Source: an uncultured Chryseobacterium sp.
Lineage (GTDB): Bacteria; Bacteroidota; Bacteroidia; Flavobacteriales; Weeksellaceae
NCBI GenBank assembly: GCA_913778505.1
Contig: CAJYWD010000029.1
Coordinates: 1-64,000, forward strand
Length of the DNA: 64,000 nucleotides
Direction of reading: 5' to 3'
The position numbers were made by a program, and so were the translations under genes. The stretch's first letter is position 1; each line of letters begins with the position of its first letter. Below the pieces are notes generated by a model. It was not told the origin of the DNA. It searched no databases and saw nothing but the letters and a program-made list of their open reading frames with translations. Positions 40,755 through 49,323 of the stretch are shown here, one piece after another.

Positions 40755-40858
40755 GAGAGTTTTAGGGTGGGAGAGTGTGAGGGTGGGAGAGTGTGAGGGT
40801 TGGAGAGTGTGAGGGTTAGAGAGTTTGAGGGTTGGAGGGTTGGAGAATGTGTGGGATT
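40755..40858 (+). repeat. G-rich 8-bp array after sseA
   Basis: Thirteen units in exact 8-bp register: GAGAGTTT (40755), TAGGGTGG, GAGAGTGT, GAGGGTGG, GAGAGTGT, GAGGGTTG, GAGAGTGT, GAGGGTTA, GAGAGTTT, GAGGGTTG twice, GAGAATGT, GTGGGATT. Units alternate GAGAG- and GAGGG- types. An inverted partner lies at 40995-41050. The 40859-40994 spacer holds no gene. Confidence 0.9.
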
Positions 40859-40994
40859 GGAGAATGCGAAGTTTGCTAGTACATGAGGTCGCTCGCAAGT
40901 GCTTGATTTTATGTGTTAGTGAATCAAATAAAGGTTAATTTTGAGTTAAGCTAAAGGTAAAATAGCTCTTTTTTTTGCTTTTACATATCGATTC

Positions 40995-41050
40995 CAAAAC
41001 TCCAACACTCAAACCCTCACACCCTCCAACCCTCGAACTCAAAAACTCGC
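40995..41050 (+). repeat. C-rich 8-bp array, inverted partner of 40755-40858
   Basis: Seven units in 8-bp register: CAAAACTC, CAACACTC, AAACCCTC, ACACCCTC, CAACCCTC, GAACTCAA, AAACTCGC. They are reverse complements of the G-rich units. The array covers the stop codon and last residues of the outer-membrane protein gene (stop at 41041-41039). Confidence 0.85.
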
Positions 41051-44000
41051 TCTCACCTGCATACTTCCGATGTGAATCGTTCTGTCGCCGGAGTTCCGGC
41101 CTTCATAGTTGACATTTAGTTGAATAAACGAATTAATCGCTTGTTGGATGTACAAGGTCCACACCTGATTTTTTCCGGCTTTCAGGCCTTCCAGCATTTG
41201 ATTGCCTACGATGCTATAGCTGTTGCCCGTAAAATCATTATTGATGAAAGAGAAATTGGCTCTGACGGATGTTTTCGCTTTTTCCCATTGCAGCGTTCCG
41301 GAGATTTCATAGGTTTTCAGAAGTTCCTCTCCATCCGTTCTTTTCTTTTGCCGAAGTGCGCCGAATAATTCGGTCTGGAGTGTCTCGGTGAGTTTGTATG
41401 TTGCCTTGGGTTTCGTTTCCCAGTTCTGAAGCAGATAATTTCTGGAGCTGTAAACCTGTGAGCTGTTGGATGCGTTTTGCAGGGTATTTTCCCAATCGGT
41501 ACGGAATGCTTTTGTAAATGAATAACCTAGATTTACGAAATGTGATTTTTGAGAATGTTCCTCATTACTGAAGTTGGCATTCACCAGATTATCATTGTCG
41601 GTATAGCGGTAGCTACCGTTCCACCCGGATTTTTCATTGGAATTAAAAAGAGCCGAAGCCAAAATATTCTGAGTCCGCAGCAGTTGGTCGCTCTGGCGGG
41701 CAAACGGATTCCAGACAAGCACTTTGCTGCCTTTCAGGTAAGAATTTTGCGATAGTAACGAGAGGTTAAAATTCCAGCGTTTCAGGAAGGCGTTTTCTGA
41801 ACTGATGATAGCGGAAGGATTGACAAATAAGGCCAGTTGCAATTTGTTTTTGTTGGAGGCCAGGTAGTTCACGCTGTTCGTGTAAACCCGGATGTATTGT
41901 GCCAAGTCTGCATATTCCGCAACTTCAAATTCATCCAGCTGCTGAATGCCGTCATTATTATAATCCGTCCATTTGTAAACGCCCTGTCCATCCGTCACCT
42001 TGATGTACTGAAATTCGCGCTGGGCTTCCTGACCGTTTCCAAGTTCGTAGAAAAGTTGCAAACGCATACCATTTCTGAACAGCTGCTGATTGTAAAGGAT
42101 ATTTCCTACGACAAAATCCTGATTCTGTTCGTTCGCAAAAGTCTTATTTTCATAGAAGAACTTGCGATAATGCACCAGTGTCGATAATTGTGTTTTTTCT
42201 GTTTTGATGATTTGACTTTCGGCCATAATTCCAAGAATATTATTCATCCTGCTGAGACGATTGTCCTGCACAGAATCGTTGCTTCGGAAATACAGTTTGG
42301 TCATCAGCTTTGTTCTTGCCGAATCTGCAATTTTTTTCTGAACAAACGCCTCGCGCCAGCTAAAACTTGTGAGGTCCAGGGTCTGAGCGGCATTATAGGT
42401 TTTTTCGTTATGCTCCATTGCTCCGCCCAGCATCCAGCTGCCTTTCTTTCCGCCCAGTTCGGTAGAAACAGCGCCGCGGATAAAAGTGGTATTCAGGTTA
42501 TTGGACTTAGTGTCAAGATAAGAGATTGCCAGAATGTTGGTCATTTTTCCGATTTTCCAGGCGGCATCCAAATCATTTTTAATCCCTCTGTAGGTGTTTG
42601 TCTCCTCGAGGTAATTGATTTTATAATTGACTTTTGAGGTTTTATTAAAATCATTGAGGAACGAGAAAATAAAACGGTTCTGAGTAATCTGGCTGAATTC
42701 ATTGACGAGGTTGAAATCCCGCCAGAAATCGACATTGTTGATCCGGTCCAAAATGTGAAAATTCTTCTGGATGACCTGATATTCTACCATTGGTGTTCCT
42801 GTCCAGGCGTTTTTCCGAAAGGTTTTATTGGCATAGATTCTCGCAGCATAACCGATGTTCTGCTGATTGTCTTTGGAAGAGTAAAGATTCACATCATAAT
42901 CGCTCACGGAAACATCTGTCCCGATAACGCCTTCATTGAGTGCATACTCTACATTGGCAGAGAAAACCTGGGATTTCTCCGGTGCCGGCAGTTTGCGCAC
43001 CGCTCTGTAATCTCCCAATCCGGTTCCGACATATTGAAAAACACGGCCATTGTTGGTGGACTGCTGCAATTGATAATCACCTTGTCCGCTGCCAAAGTAG
43101 GTAAATGCCGCCTGGTAGAGCACCTGAGTCTGGTCGGTAGAAAATTCGTAATGGAAGGTATCTCCTGTGAAGACTTTGCGATACAGGATTTTATTGACAT
43201 CGTATTCTGTTTCCACGCCGGAAGGTGCGAACATTGCGTTTGGATCATTGCCGGCATTTACCAATGTTTGTTTGTCTTGATCACTCAGGTTCAAGGATAA
43301 TGGTGCGTTCTTATTGTCATTCTCCATAAACCAGCTGAATCCTGCCTTCAATTTTTCGCGCTGATGATTAATGCTTCCCGTGATGAGAAAACGGGTGTAA
43401 TTCCGGTTGGTGTAATTATAGGAAACGTTGATAAAATTCTGTTTGTAGATTGGGCGGAAACTGGTGAAGGTAATTTCGCCGGTGTTATAATTGATGGTGT
43501 AATCCTGATTCTCGCCACGCTTCATCAGAATCCCGTCTATGTAAACCTGCTCGGAGCCGGAAATAATGGTGATGAACAATTCGCCGTTTCTCCCAGTCAG
43601 CCGGTAAGGTCCCTGATTGCCCTCGATACCTTGAAAGCGCATCCGGAAAAACTCACTTCTTGCCACGCCGCCGGAGACATCCACGGAAGTCCTGTTACCA
43701 TTCTTTTCCCAATTTGTAAGAAATTGTAATCCCATGCTCCTCCTTTGATAGCGTCCGAAATAGGTGGTTTCGTCGTTCAGATCCAGATGGCCTGCGCGGA
43801 TGATGCTATGATTTTTGATATTAAGTTGAAGGTATATTTTATCGAATTCCTGCAACGTCTGCGTGTAACCGTCTGCCTGAACCGGGAGATTGTGGTCGGA
43901 AATCGATGCTAAAATTGAGACATCCGGACTCAGTTTACCCGAGATCTGCATATCCATAGAACTCTGCACAGAAGAACCCTGATTGTTCCCAAAGGTAATT

Positions 44001-44281
44001 CCGCGGATGAGGGAACCTTTGGAGCTGAGCTCCCCGAGGATTCTTTTACGGTCATTTTTTACCAAAACTTCCTCGTCATAAATGATCCGATTTTGCTTCC
44101 TGATAAAATCGAGGGTGTCCTTGGTAAAGAAATCTTTATTAATTTTTGAAATAATAACGCTGTCTTTCTTGAGAGAATCTTTCGGAAGATTTGGGTTTTT
44201 CCAACTGAAAACCTGTGCATTAATAGACATTAAGGCAAAAAGAAGCAGTATGAGCGGGAAAAATTTATTTTTCTTTGGCAC
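41039..44281 (-). CDS. Large outer-membrane beta-barrel protein of unknown function
   Basis: 1080 residues. A signal peptide (about 1-22, ending NAQ) precedes about 150 residues with a plug-like or adhesion-like character (LSSKGSLIRGITFGNNQGSS), then a distinctive segment (EQVYIDGILMKRGENQDYTI, TGEITFTSFRPI). From about residue 290 to the end, alternating amphipathic strands with aromatic girdles (YNYTNRNYTRFLITGSINHQ) and a final Phe suggest a many-stranded barrel. No TonB box or carboxypeptidase-like plug was recognised, so it is not called a TonB-dependent receptor. The C-terminal codons fall in an 8-bp repeat array. Confidence 0.8.
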   Translation of the reverse strand: MPKKNKFFPLILLLFALMSINAQVFSWKNPNLPKDSLKKDSVIISKINKDFFTKDTLDFIRKQNRIIYDEEVLVKNDRKRILGELSSKGSLIRGITFGNNQGSSVQSSMDMQISGKLSPDVSILASISDHNLPVQADGYTQTLQEFDKIYLQLNIKNHSIIRAGHLDLNDETTYFGRYQRRSMGLQFLTNWEKNGNRTSVDVSGGVARSEFFRMRFQGIEGNQGPYRLTGRNGELFITIISGSEQVYIDGILMKRGENQDYTINYNTGEITFTSFRPIYKQNFINVSYNYTNRNYTRFLITGSINHQREKLKAGFSWFMENDNKNAPLSLNLSDQDKQTLVNAGNDPNAMFAPSGVETEYDVNKILYRKVFTGDTFHYEFSTDQTQVLYQAAFTYFGSGQGDYQLQQSTNNGRVFQYVGTGLGDYRAVRKLPAPEKSQVFSANVEYALNEGVIGTDVSVSDYDVNLYSSKDNQQNIGYAARIYANKTFRKNAWTGTPMVEYQVIQKNFHILDRINNVDFWRDFNLVNEFSQITQNRFIFSFLNDFNKTSKVNYKINYLEETNTYRGIKNDLDAAWKIGKMTNILAISYLDTKSNNLNTTFIRGAVSTELGGKKGSWMLGGAMEHNEKTYNAAQTLDLTSFSWREAFVQKKIADSARTKLMTKLYFRSNDSVQDNRLSRMNNILGIMAESQIIKTEKTQLSTLVHYRKFFYENKTFANEQNQDFVVGNILYNQQLFRNGMRLQLFYELGNGQEAQREFQYIKVTDGQGVYKWTDYNNDGIQQLDEFEVAEYADLAQYIRVYTNSVNYLASNKNKLQLALFVNPSAIISSENAFLKRWNFNLSLLSQNSYLKGSKVLVWNPFARQSDQLLRTQNILASALFNSNEKSGWNGSYRYTDNDNLVNANFSNEEHSQKSHFVNLGYSFTKAFRTDWENTLQNASNSSQVYSSRNYLLQNWETKPKATYKLTETLQTELFGALRQKKRTDGEELLKTYEISGTLQWEKAKTSVRANFSFINNDFTGNSYSIVGNQMLEGLKAGKNQVWTLYIQQAINSFIQLNVNYEGRNSGDRTIHIGSMQVRASF

Positions 44282-44363
44282 CCTTTATGATAATGCGAAT
44301 GTACTAAAAATGGCTTCAATAATAAGTTAACAATTATTTAAAACGAAAAAGAACGCTTTAAAA

Positions 44364-44392
44364 TTGTAGTAAATAATTAAATATTATTTTTG
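44364..44392 (+). promoter_or_regulatory. Promoter of the T9SS gene at 44432 (TTG-N18-TATTTTTG)
   Basis: TTG at 44364-44366, an 18-bp spacer and TATTTTTG at 44385-44392; the leader is about 35 nt. Confidence 0.75.
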
Positions 44393-44431
44393 CCAGCTTA
44401 AATTCAAACAACAATTTAAATATTTTATAAA

Positions 44432-45187
44432 ATGAAAAAATTCTATTCATTATTGGCTATCGCCGCTCTGTCTACATCTGTAAATGCACAAACTACTGTA
44501 GAATCTACGATCACAGGATTCAGTGGCGGTGTAGTATCTACAACCAACTCTCCTGCGGACAATAATCTGACTTACATTGCAAGTTCAGGATCTGGAACTG
44601 CCAATGCTCCGGCATTTTTCGCTGCTTCCGGTACTGTACCGGCACATTTAAGATTGTACTCTGTGAGAGCAACAGGAGAAGGTAATACGTTCACCATTAC
44701 TCCGGCATTAGGTTTTGTAATTACTTCCGTAAGCTTTACTTCATTGACAGATACACCAAATGTAACTTATAAAGTAGCTGATGGTTCTATTCAGACAGCG
44801 GCTAGAACCGGCTCTACATACACTTTGACCAATACGGCTGAAACTCCGGGGATTTTAACTTTCACCAATGCTCATACCGGAGGAAGCAATAACCTTCAAT
44901 TGAGAATTCCATCCATCACTGTTACTTATAAAGTTGCAGAGACAATGGCTGTAGTAGACGCTTCTAAAGCCAAAGTAAATTTGGTAAAAAACACCGTGGT
45001 TTCCAACGAACTTATCTTTGGTTCTAGTGCAAAAGTATCTGTTTACAGTATTGCAGGTCAGCTTGTAAAAACGGCTGAGGTATCAGAAAATTCAAGAGTA
45101 GACGTTTCTGCTTTGCCGAAAGGAACTTATGTGGTGACAGGTTTTGTAAACGGACAGGCTGTTTCTCAAAAAATTATCAAAAAATAA
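44432..45187 (+). CDS. Small secreted T9SS cargo protein
   Basis: 251 residues. Signal peptide (about 1-19, ending NAQ). The middle (about 20-170) is Thr/Ser/Ala-rich beta structure (ITGFSGGVVSTTNSPADNN, FTITPALGFVITSVSFTSL) resembling small carbohydrate-binding or jelly-roll domains, but no family is certain. The C-terminal type A sorting domain has VSVYSIAGQLVKTAEVSE and ends VSQKIIKK. It is likely abundant, given the strong promoter and terminator. The 45542 gene is a neighbour of the same type but is not a close copy. Confidence 0.82.
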   Translation: MKKFYSLLAIAALSTSVNAQTTVESTITGFSGGVVSTTNSPADNNLTYIASSGSGTANAPAFFAASGTVPAHLRLYSVRATGEGNTFTITPALGFVITSVSFTSLTDTPNVTYKVADGSIQTAARTGSTYTLTNTAETPGILTFTNAHTGGSNNLQLRIPSITVTYKVAETMAVVDASKAKVNLVKNTVVSNELIFGSSAKVSVYSIAGQLVKTAEVSENSRVDVSALPKGTYVVTGFVNGQAVSQKIIKK

Positions 45188-45210
45188 TTTCTGAAAGCTT
45201 CAGAAAATTA

Positions 45211-45238
45211 ACGCTGCCATTTTTGGCGGCGTTTTTTT
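45211..45238 (+). terminator. Terminator of the 44432 gene
   Basis: ACGCTGCC (45211-45218) pairs with GGCGGCGT (45224-45231) with one mismatch, followed by a T-run. Confidence 0.85.
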
Positions 45239-45462
45239 ATGTTTGGGATTAACTGATAAAAATGTAATTCCAATGTGAATATTCGTTTCAATATGATTTA
45301 AAACAGATTTAACATAACATGAGATGATTAAAGTTATCTTTGCCGCAGTAAAGTGTTAAATGATGGTGATGGGGATATTTGAAATTTAGGAAATAGAGTC
45401 TAAGCTTAATCTGTTCTAAATCACATATAATCAGCATCGAATGTTAAAAATTAAATTAAATT
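45239..45462 (+). other. Intergenic region with an extra promoter-like box
   Basis: TATCTTTG at 45335-45342 matches TAnnTTTG but has no TTG upstream at the right distance. The first ATG downstream gives only nine codons. If used, it would give a leader of about 190 nt for the 45542 gene or a small RNA. Nothing else seen. Confidence 0.35.
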
Positions 45463-45491
45463 TTGCCAGATTTATTTTTTTATTAACTTAG
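45463..45491 (+). promoter_or_regulatory. Promoter of the T9SS gene at 45542 (TTG-N18-TAACTTAG)
   Basis: TTG at 45463-45465, an 18-bp spacer and TAACTTAG at 45484-45491, one base off the consensus. Confidence 0.6.
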
Positions 45492-45541
45492 CAACCCTTT
45501 ATATTGAATTATAAAACAACAATTTTTTAAACTTTAATATT

Positions 45542-46315
45542 ATGAAAAAAATCTTTACAATTTTAAGTGTTGCAGCTATAGCAGCAGTTTCAGCTCAAAA
45601 CACTGTACCTAACAGCAGCTTTGAAACGTGGGCTGACGGAAAACCAACAGATTGGTTCATTCCTACTGGAGCGGTAATGGTGCAGTCTACAGTTGCTCAT
45701 AGCGGAACTTATTCTGCAGGTTTGCCTTCTCCTTCTACTGGTAACAGAACAATGAGCCCTACAGCAGATACTCCTGTAAGTCAAGGTACTACTTATGTTT
45801 TTTCCGGATGGTATTTGGATAATACTTCTACTGCAAGATTCAGATATTGGAACCAGTTTAGAACAGCGTCAGGCGATACAGGTGCTAACAATATGCAGGC
45901 AGCAGACTATTCTGTTGACTCTCCAGAGTGGAAATTTTTCACGGTTGAAGCTCAGCCAAATGCAGGTGCTACGCTCGCAAGACCAGGTTTGAGAGTCTAC
46001 CCAGAAAACAATACAGGTGACGGTGTAATCTTGTTCGATGATATTATGTTCTACGCAAAAGGTTCTATGGCAGTTTCTGATGCAACAGGTTTCGATAAAG
46101 CGGTCAAATTCAACACTGTTGTTAATGATAAAATCGTTTTCACATTGCCAGTTAAATCTACTGTAAATATTTATTCTGTAGATGGCAAATTTATCTCTTC
46201 AAACAGAGTTGAGAATGGTGGTTCAATTAATACACAGTCTTTAGTTAAAGGTGCTTACATCGTAACTGTTGACAACGGTGCTAATAAAATCAGCAGAAAA
46301 GTGATCAAAAACTAA
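45542..46315 (+). CDS. Secreted T9SS cargo with carbohydrate-binding-like domain
   Basis: 257 residues. Signal peptide (about 1-18). Residues about 20-175 look like a CBM-type jelly roll of the kind that begins VPNSSFETWADGKPTDWF, contains YVFSGWYLDN and ends ILFDDIMFY. The C-terminal type A sorting domain (VNIYSVDGKFISSNRVENGG ... SRKVIKN) marks it for type IX secretion. It probably binds a polysaccharide or remains surface-attached; no catalytic residues are evident. It has its own promoter and a bidirectional terminator. Confidence 0.85.
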   Translation: MKKIFTILSVAAIAAVSAQNTVPNSSFETWADGKPTDWFIPTGAVMVQSTVAHSGTYSAGLPSPSTGNRTMSPTADTPVSQGTTYVFSGWYLDNTSTARFRYWNQFRTASGDTGANNMQAADYSVDSPEWKFFTVEAQPNAGATLARPGLRVYPENNTGDGVILFDDIMFYAKGSMAVSDATGFDKAVKFNTVVNDKIVFTLPVKSTVNIYSVDGKFISSNRVENGGSINTQSLVKGAYIVTVDNGANKISRKVIKN

Positions 46316-46329
46316 TTATAGTTTTTAGT

Positions 46330-46362
46330 AAAAAAAGGCTTCCAATTTTGGAAGCCTTTTTT
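46330..46362 (+). terminator. Bidirectional terminator
   Basis: AAAAAAGGCTTCC (46331-46343) pairs with GGAAGCCTTTTTT (46350-46362), able to stop both the T9SS gene (+) and the pseudopeptidase gene (-). Confidence 0.9.
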
Positions 46363-46363
46363 A

Positions 46364-49177
46364 TTAGAATACGCCACGTCTAAGGTTATTGATCAGTGCC
46401 CCAAGATTCAGCACCAATGTATAGCGGATCCTGTAACCATAATCTTTGAATCCGGGCTCAAATCCCAATGTTGATGCCACAGGAAAGTAAACTTCCAGAA
46501 AATCAGGAATCACTTTTACCTTGATCCCGGAATCCCAGATAAACTGTGCAGCCCGGTTTTTATTTTTGTACACGCCGGCATCAGCATAAATGTTAAACCA
46601 CTTCCAGATGTGGGAATCTACGTTGACACTTGTGATGAACTGATTAACCGAGGTATTGAACATAGATTTGAAACCACCTTCCGCCAAAATAAACTGCTGC
46701 GAGAGGATCCCAGATGTAGCACTCTGTCCAAGCAAGCCGTATGAAAAGGAGTAATTGGAAACTCTGGAAATCCCGTAATTGAACAGTGCATTTTTAGTTT
46801 CGTTTTTTACAAAATAACCGGCAAACCATCGGAAACTGATTTTTCTGTCCTTTGCATATTCCCAGCGGTAGAATGCTTCTGCCGAAATTTTCTGAAAATC
46901 TTCCATCCACTGGAAATTGGTTCCAATGTACTTTTCGTGAATCAGCTGATTGTCGGAATAGGAATAGCCAACATTCCAAAGGTTATATTTGGAGTATTGA
47001 TTGTTCAGGATCATCTCTGGCGTCAGCTCCCGCTCATAATAATTATAAGAGAAATAGAGACTTCGGCCAATGGCACTGCGCGGATTTTTTTGAAAATTAA
47101 ATGACGTGGATGCTCCAAAACGTTTGTAGGCCAGATCATTGTCATAATGAAAATATGATCCTGAAATTCCAAAATTCCAGCTTCTGAAAAAACTATTCGG
47201 CGGCAAGATGGAATAACCTAAAGCACCAGAACCTGTGATTTTTCCTGTTCCGGTACTGTAATACGGCGTGACAGAATAGTCAAATTTCTGATCAAAAATT
47301 CCCTGATTCTTAAAGTTCATGCCCACCAAAATCTTGTCATAGGCATTAAAGGTCAGCCTTGGTGTCAGAAAAATCTCATTATATTCCGGATTCTGAATAT
47401 CTTTTATCAACTTCAGTCTGATTTTCTTGGCGTTTGAAAAAAGACCTTTCGTGTAGATGTAATTGTCTCTGTAATTGGTTTCCGGAAAAATATAATCATC
47501 GTTCAGCACAATTTTATAGGTGTTCTGTTTAGGAACAGTGAGTGAATCTTTTCTCAGTGTGCTTCCATCTTTCCAGAAAGTCGCTCTTTCAGTTTCACGG
47601 GTTTCGGTCTCCACCTTCAGCGGGACGTTTTCTGCATTTTTATTCCTGATATCAACCAGATAATTCCTGGTTTCGGAGTCAATATTTTTAAGATTAAAGT
47701 TAATACGGTGCTTCTCATCCATCATTTTGCCAAGAAACAAGGACTTTCCGTTGCTGTAAGTTTCAAGGTCATTTAAGAAATCTGCACCATGTGTTTTTTT
47801 GCCATAAGACTGCTCAAAATAGTTTTTGATGAAGTTGTCAAATGAATCCTGACCCATGTATTCCGCGAAGTAATTTAGTAAACTGCCCATCTCGAACTGG
47901 CTGATGGCTGTCGTATTAAAATTACTGAGCTTGTAAAACGGCGTTTTGATCTTCTGATCCAGATTCTGAGTGTAAATATAATGATAAGCCAGTCCATAAC
48001 GCTCCGTCAGTTTCAGTTTTGAGGCATGAAACAGTTTAAGCGGCTTGATGCCAAAAAGACTGGCGTTGTCTGGAAGTGCGCCCAGAAGTCTGTGATTAGG
48101 ATAATTGGTTTTTAAATATTGGATCTCGAGATAAGATTTAAGTCCATTTTTCAGCCAATGATCTTCGGTCTTATCCGAAACAAAACTTTCATCAACGACC
48201 TTCTTGGAGATCACGCTGAAGTAATCCAGATCGGTCTTTTCGTAATCGGTGAAGAGCTGAAACTTGAATTTCCAGAACTTAATGTCATCTATACCGATGA
48301 ATTCTTCTTTGTTGAAGAATTTTTTGCTGATAAACAATTGAGGCGGCAGATTGCCGGTATGCGATTTAATGAATTGAAGCTGATTTTTCAGCACTGTACC
48401 CAAAATCTGCCGCTGATATTCATTAACCTGATAGCCAAGCTGGACTTTTACGGATTGACCATCGATATCAATGGGAAATTCAGGATACAATTCTTTAGAA
48501 ATCAGAAATTCCGGATCGTTGATGGAAGTGCCTATGAAACTGTCTTCATCAGACTGCCGCAGGTTAGAATAGATTTTGTAAAACTTTGGCACTTCAAAGT
48601 TGACATCCCAGAAAGTGTCAGCACTCGCAGTCTCTTCTGTGTCCCGGTAAAAGCTGTTTGCCTGATCATGCAGAAAAGTCTCCGGTACCAGGAAAAAATA
48701 TTTCAGCAGAATATGATTGGCATCTACGCCGTAACCAGTAAATCTGGCGTCGGGTAGTTGAATGTCGTATGTCACATTCAGTTCTATACTTTGTCCTGCT
48801 TGCAGAGGGCTGCTCAGCGGAATCAGAATGTTTTCCTGGTTGCGGTTCAGGATTTCCGAGGCCGTATTTCCGATGGCATACTGAAGTCTGTTCAGTTTTC
48901 CAAGTTGCTTGTCCTCGGCAAAATAAAGATCTTTCTTACGGTCTTCAACTTTTCTTTTCAGAAGCGGCGTTTTGCGTTTCTGGTACGCGGCCACCCAATT
49001 CAGCAATTTGATCTGAGAGATAGATTTTCCCTCCTTGTTGTGATAGATCAGCTTTTGCTCTACATTGAGAGATCTCTGATCATCATTCAGTTTCACTTTC
49101 AGAAAAATACTGTCCTGCTGCGCGTGCAGACCGCAATAAAAGGAAAATACAGCAAGGCTGAAAAACAATCGCTTCAT
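46364..49177 (-). CDS. M1-peptidase-like protein lacking the zinc site, fused to a beta-barrel
   Basis: 937 residues from the ATG at 49177; ten upstream in-frame residues are excluded because MKRLFFSLAVFSFYCGLHAQ is a clean signal peptide. The first half follows the M1 aminopeptidase plan: an N-terminal beta domain with YDIQLPDARFTGYG, then a helical part. The WLxEGxxxYxE block appears as HWLKNGLKSYLE (340-351). Where HExxH should stand, the sequence reads SVISKKVVDES (321-331), and the Glu ligand position is Asn, so zinc binding is lost. From about residue 600 the protein is rich in amphipathic strands (LTFNAYDKILVGMNFKNQG ... IRYTLVLNLGALI), an outer-membrane barrel. The role is unknown; a surface assembly or binding factor is plausible. 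Confidence 0.8.
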   Translation of the reverse strand: MKRLFFSLAVFSFYCGLHAQQDSIFLKVKLNDDQRSLNVEQKLIYHNKEGKSISQIKLLNWVAAYQKRKTPLLKRKVEDRKKDLYFAEDKQLGKLNRLQYAIGNTASEILNRNQENILIPLSSPLQAGQSIELNVTYDIQLPDARFTGYGVDANHILLKYFFLVPETFLHDQANSFYRDTEETASADTFWDVNFEVPKFYKIYSNLRQSDEDSFIGTSINDPEFLISKELYPEFPIDIDGQSVKVQLGYQVNEYQRQILGTVLKNQLQFIKSHTGNLPPQLFISKKFFNKEEFIGIDDIKFWKFKFQLFTDYEKTDLDYFSVISKKVVDESFVSDKTEDHWLKNGLKSYLEIQYLKTNYPNHRLLGALPDNASLFGIKPLKLFHASKLKLTERYGLAYHYIYTQNLDQKIKTPFYKLSNFNTTAISQFEMGSLLNYFAEYMGQDSFDNFIKNYFEQSYGKKTHGADFLNDLETYSNGKSLFLGKMMDEKHRINFNLKNIDSETRNYLVDIRNKNAENVPLKVETETRETERATFWKDGSTLRKDSLTVPKQNTYKIVLNDDYIFPETNYRDNYIYTKGLFSNAKKIRLKLIKDIQNPEYNEIFLTPRLTFNAYDKILVGMNFKNQGIFDQKFDYSVTPYYSTGTGKITGSGALGYSILPPNSFFRSWNFGISGSYFHYDNDLAYKRFGASTSFNFQKNPRSAIGRSLYFSYNYYERELTPEMILNNQYSKYNLWNVGYSYSDNQLIHEKYIGTNFQWMEDFQKISAEAFYRWEYAKDRKISFRWFAGYFVKNETKNALFNYGISRVSNYSFSYGLLGQSATSGILSQQFILAEGGFKSMFNTSVNQFITSVNVDSHIWKWFNIYADAGVYKNKNRAAQFIWDSGIKVKVIPDFLEVYFPVASTLGFEPGFKDYGYRIRYTLVLNLGALINNLRRGVF

Positions 49178-49269
49178 CAAAAAAATAACAATACCTAAAA
49201 CTAACACTTTTTTCTGATGAATATTAATATTTAGCTGTTAAAGTTTTTCAATCAGTCTGACAGGGAAAC

Positions 49270-49301
49270 AAAAAACTCTCGCCAAAATTTTGATGAGAGT
49301 C
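49270..49301 (-). terminator. Terminator of the UMP synthase gene
   Basis: ACTCTC (49275-49280) pairs with GAGAGT (49295-49300), extended by AAAA/TTTT across an internal bulge. On the minus strand a T-run follows. Confidence 0.65.
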
Positions 49302-49323
49302 TCTATATTTTTTATTGTTAATT

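Noticed and set aside
48119-48757. 212-codon forward frame inside the pseudopeptidase gene
   Set aside because: Antisense shadow of the barrel-fused M1-like gene; the composition mirrors its complement.
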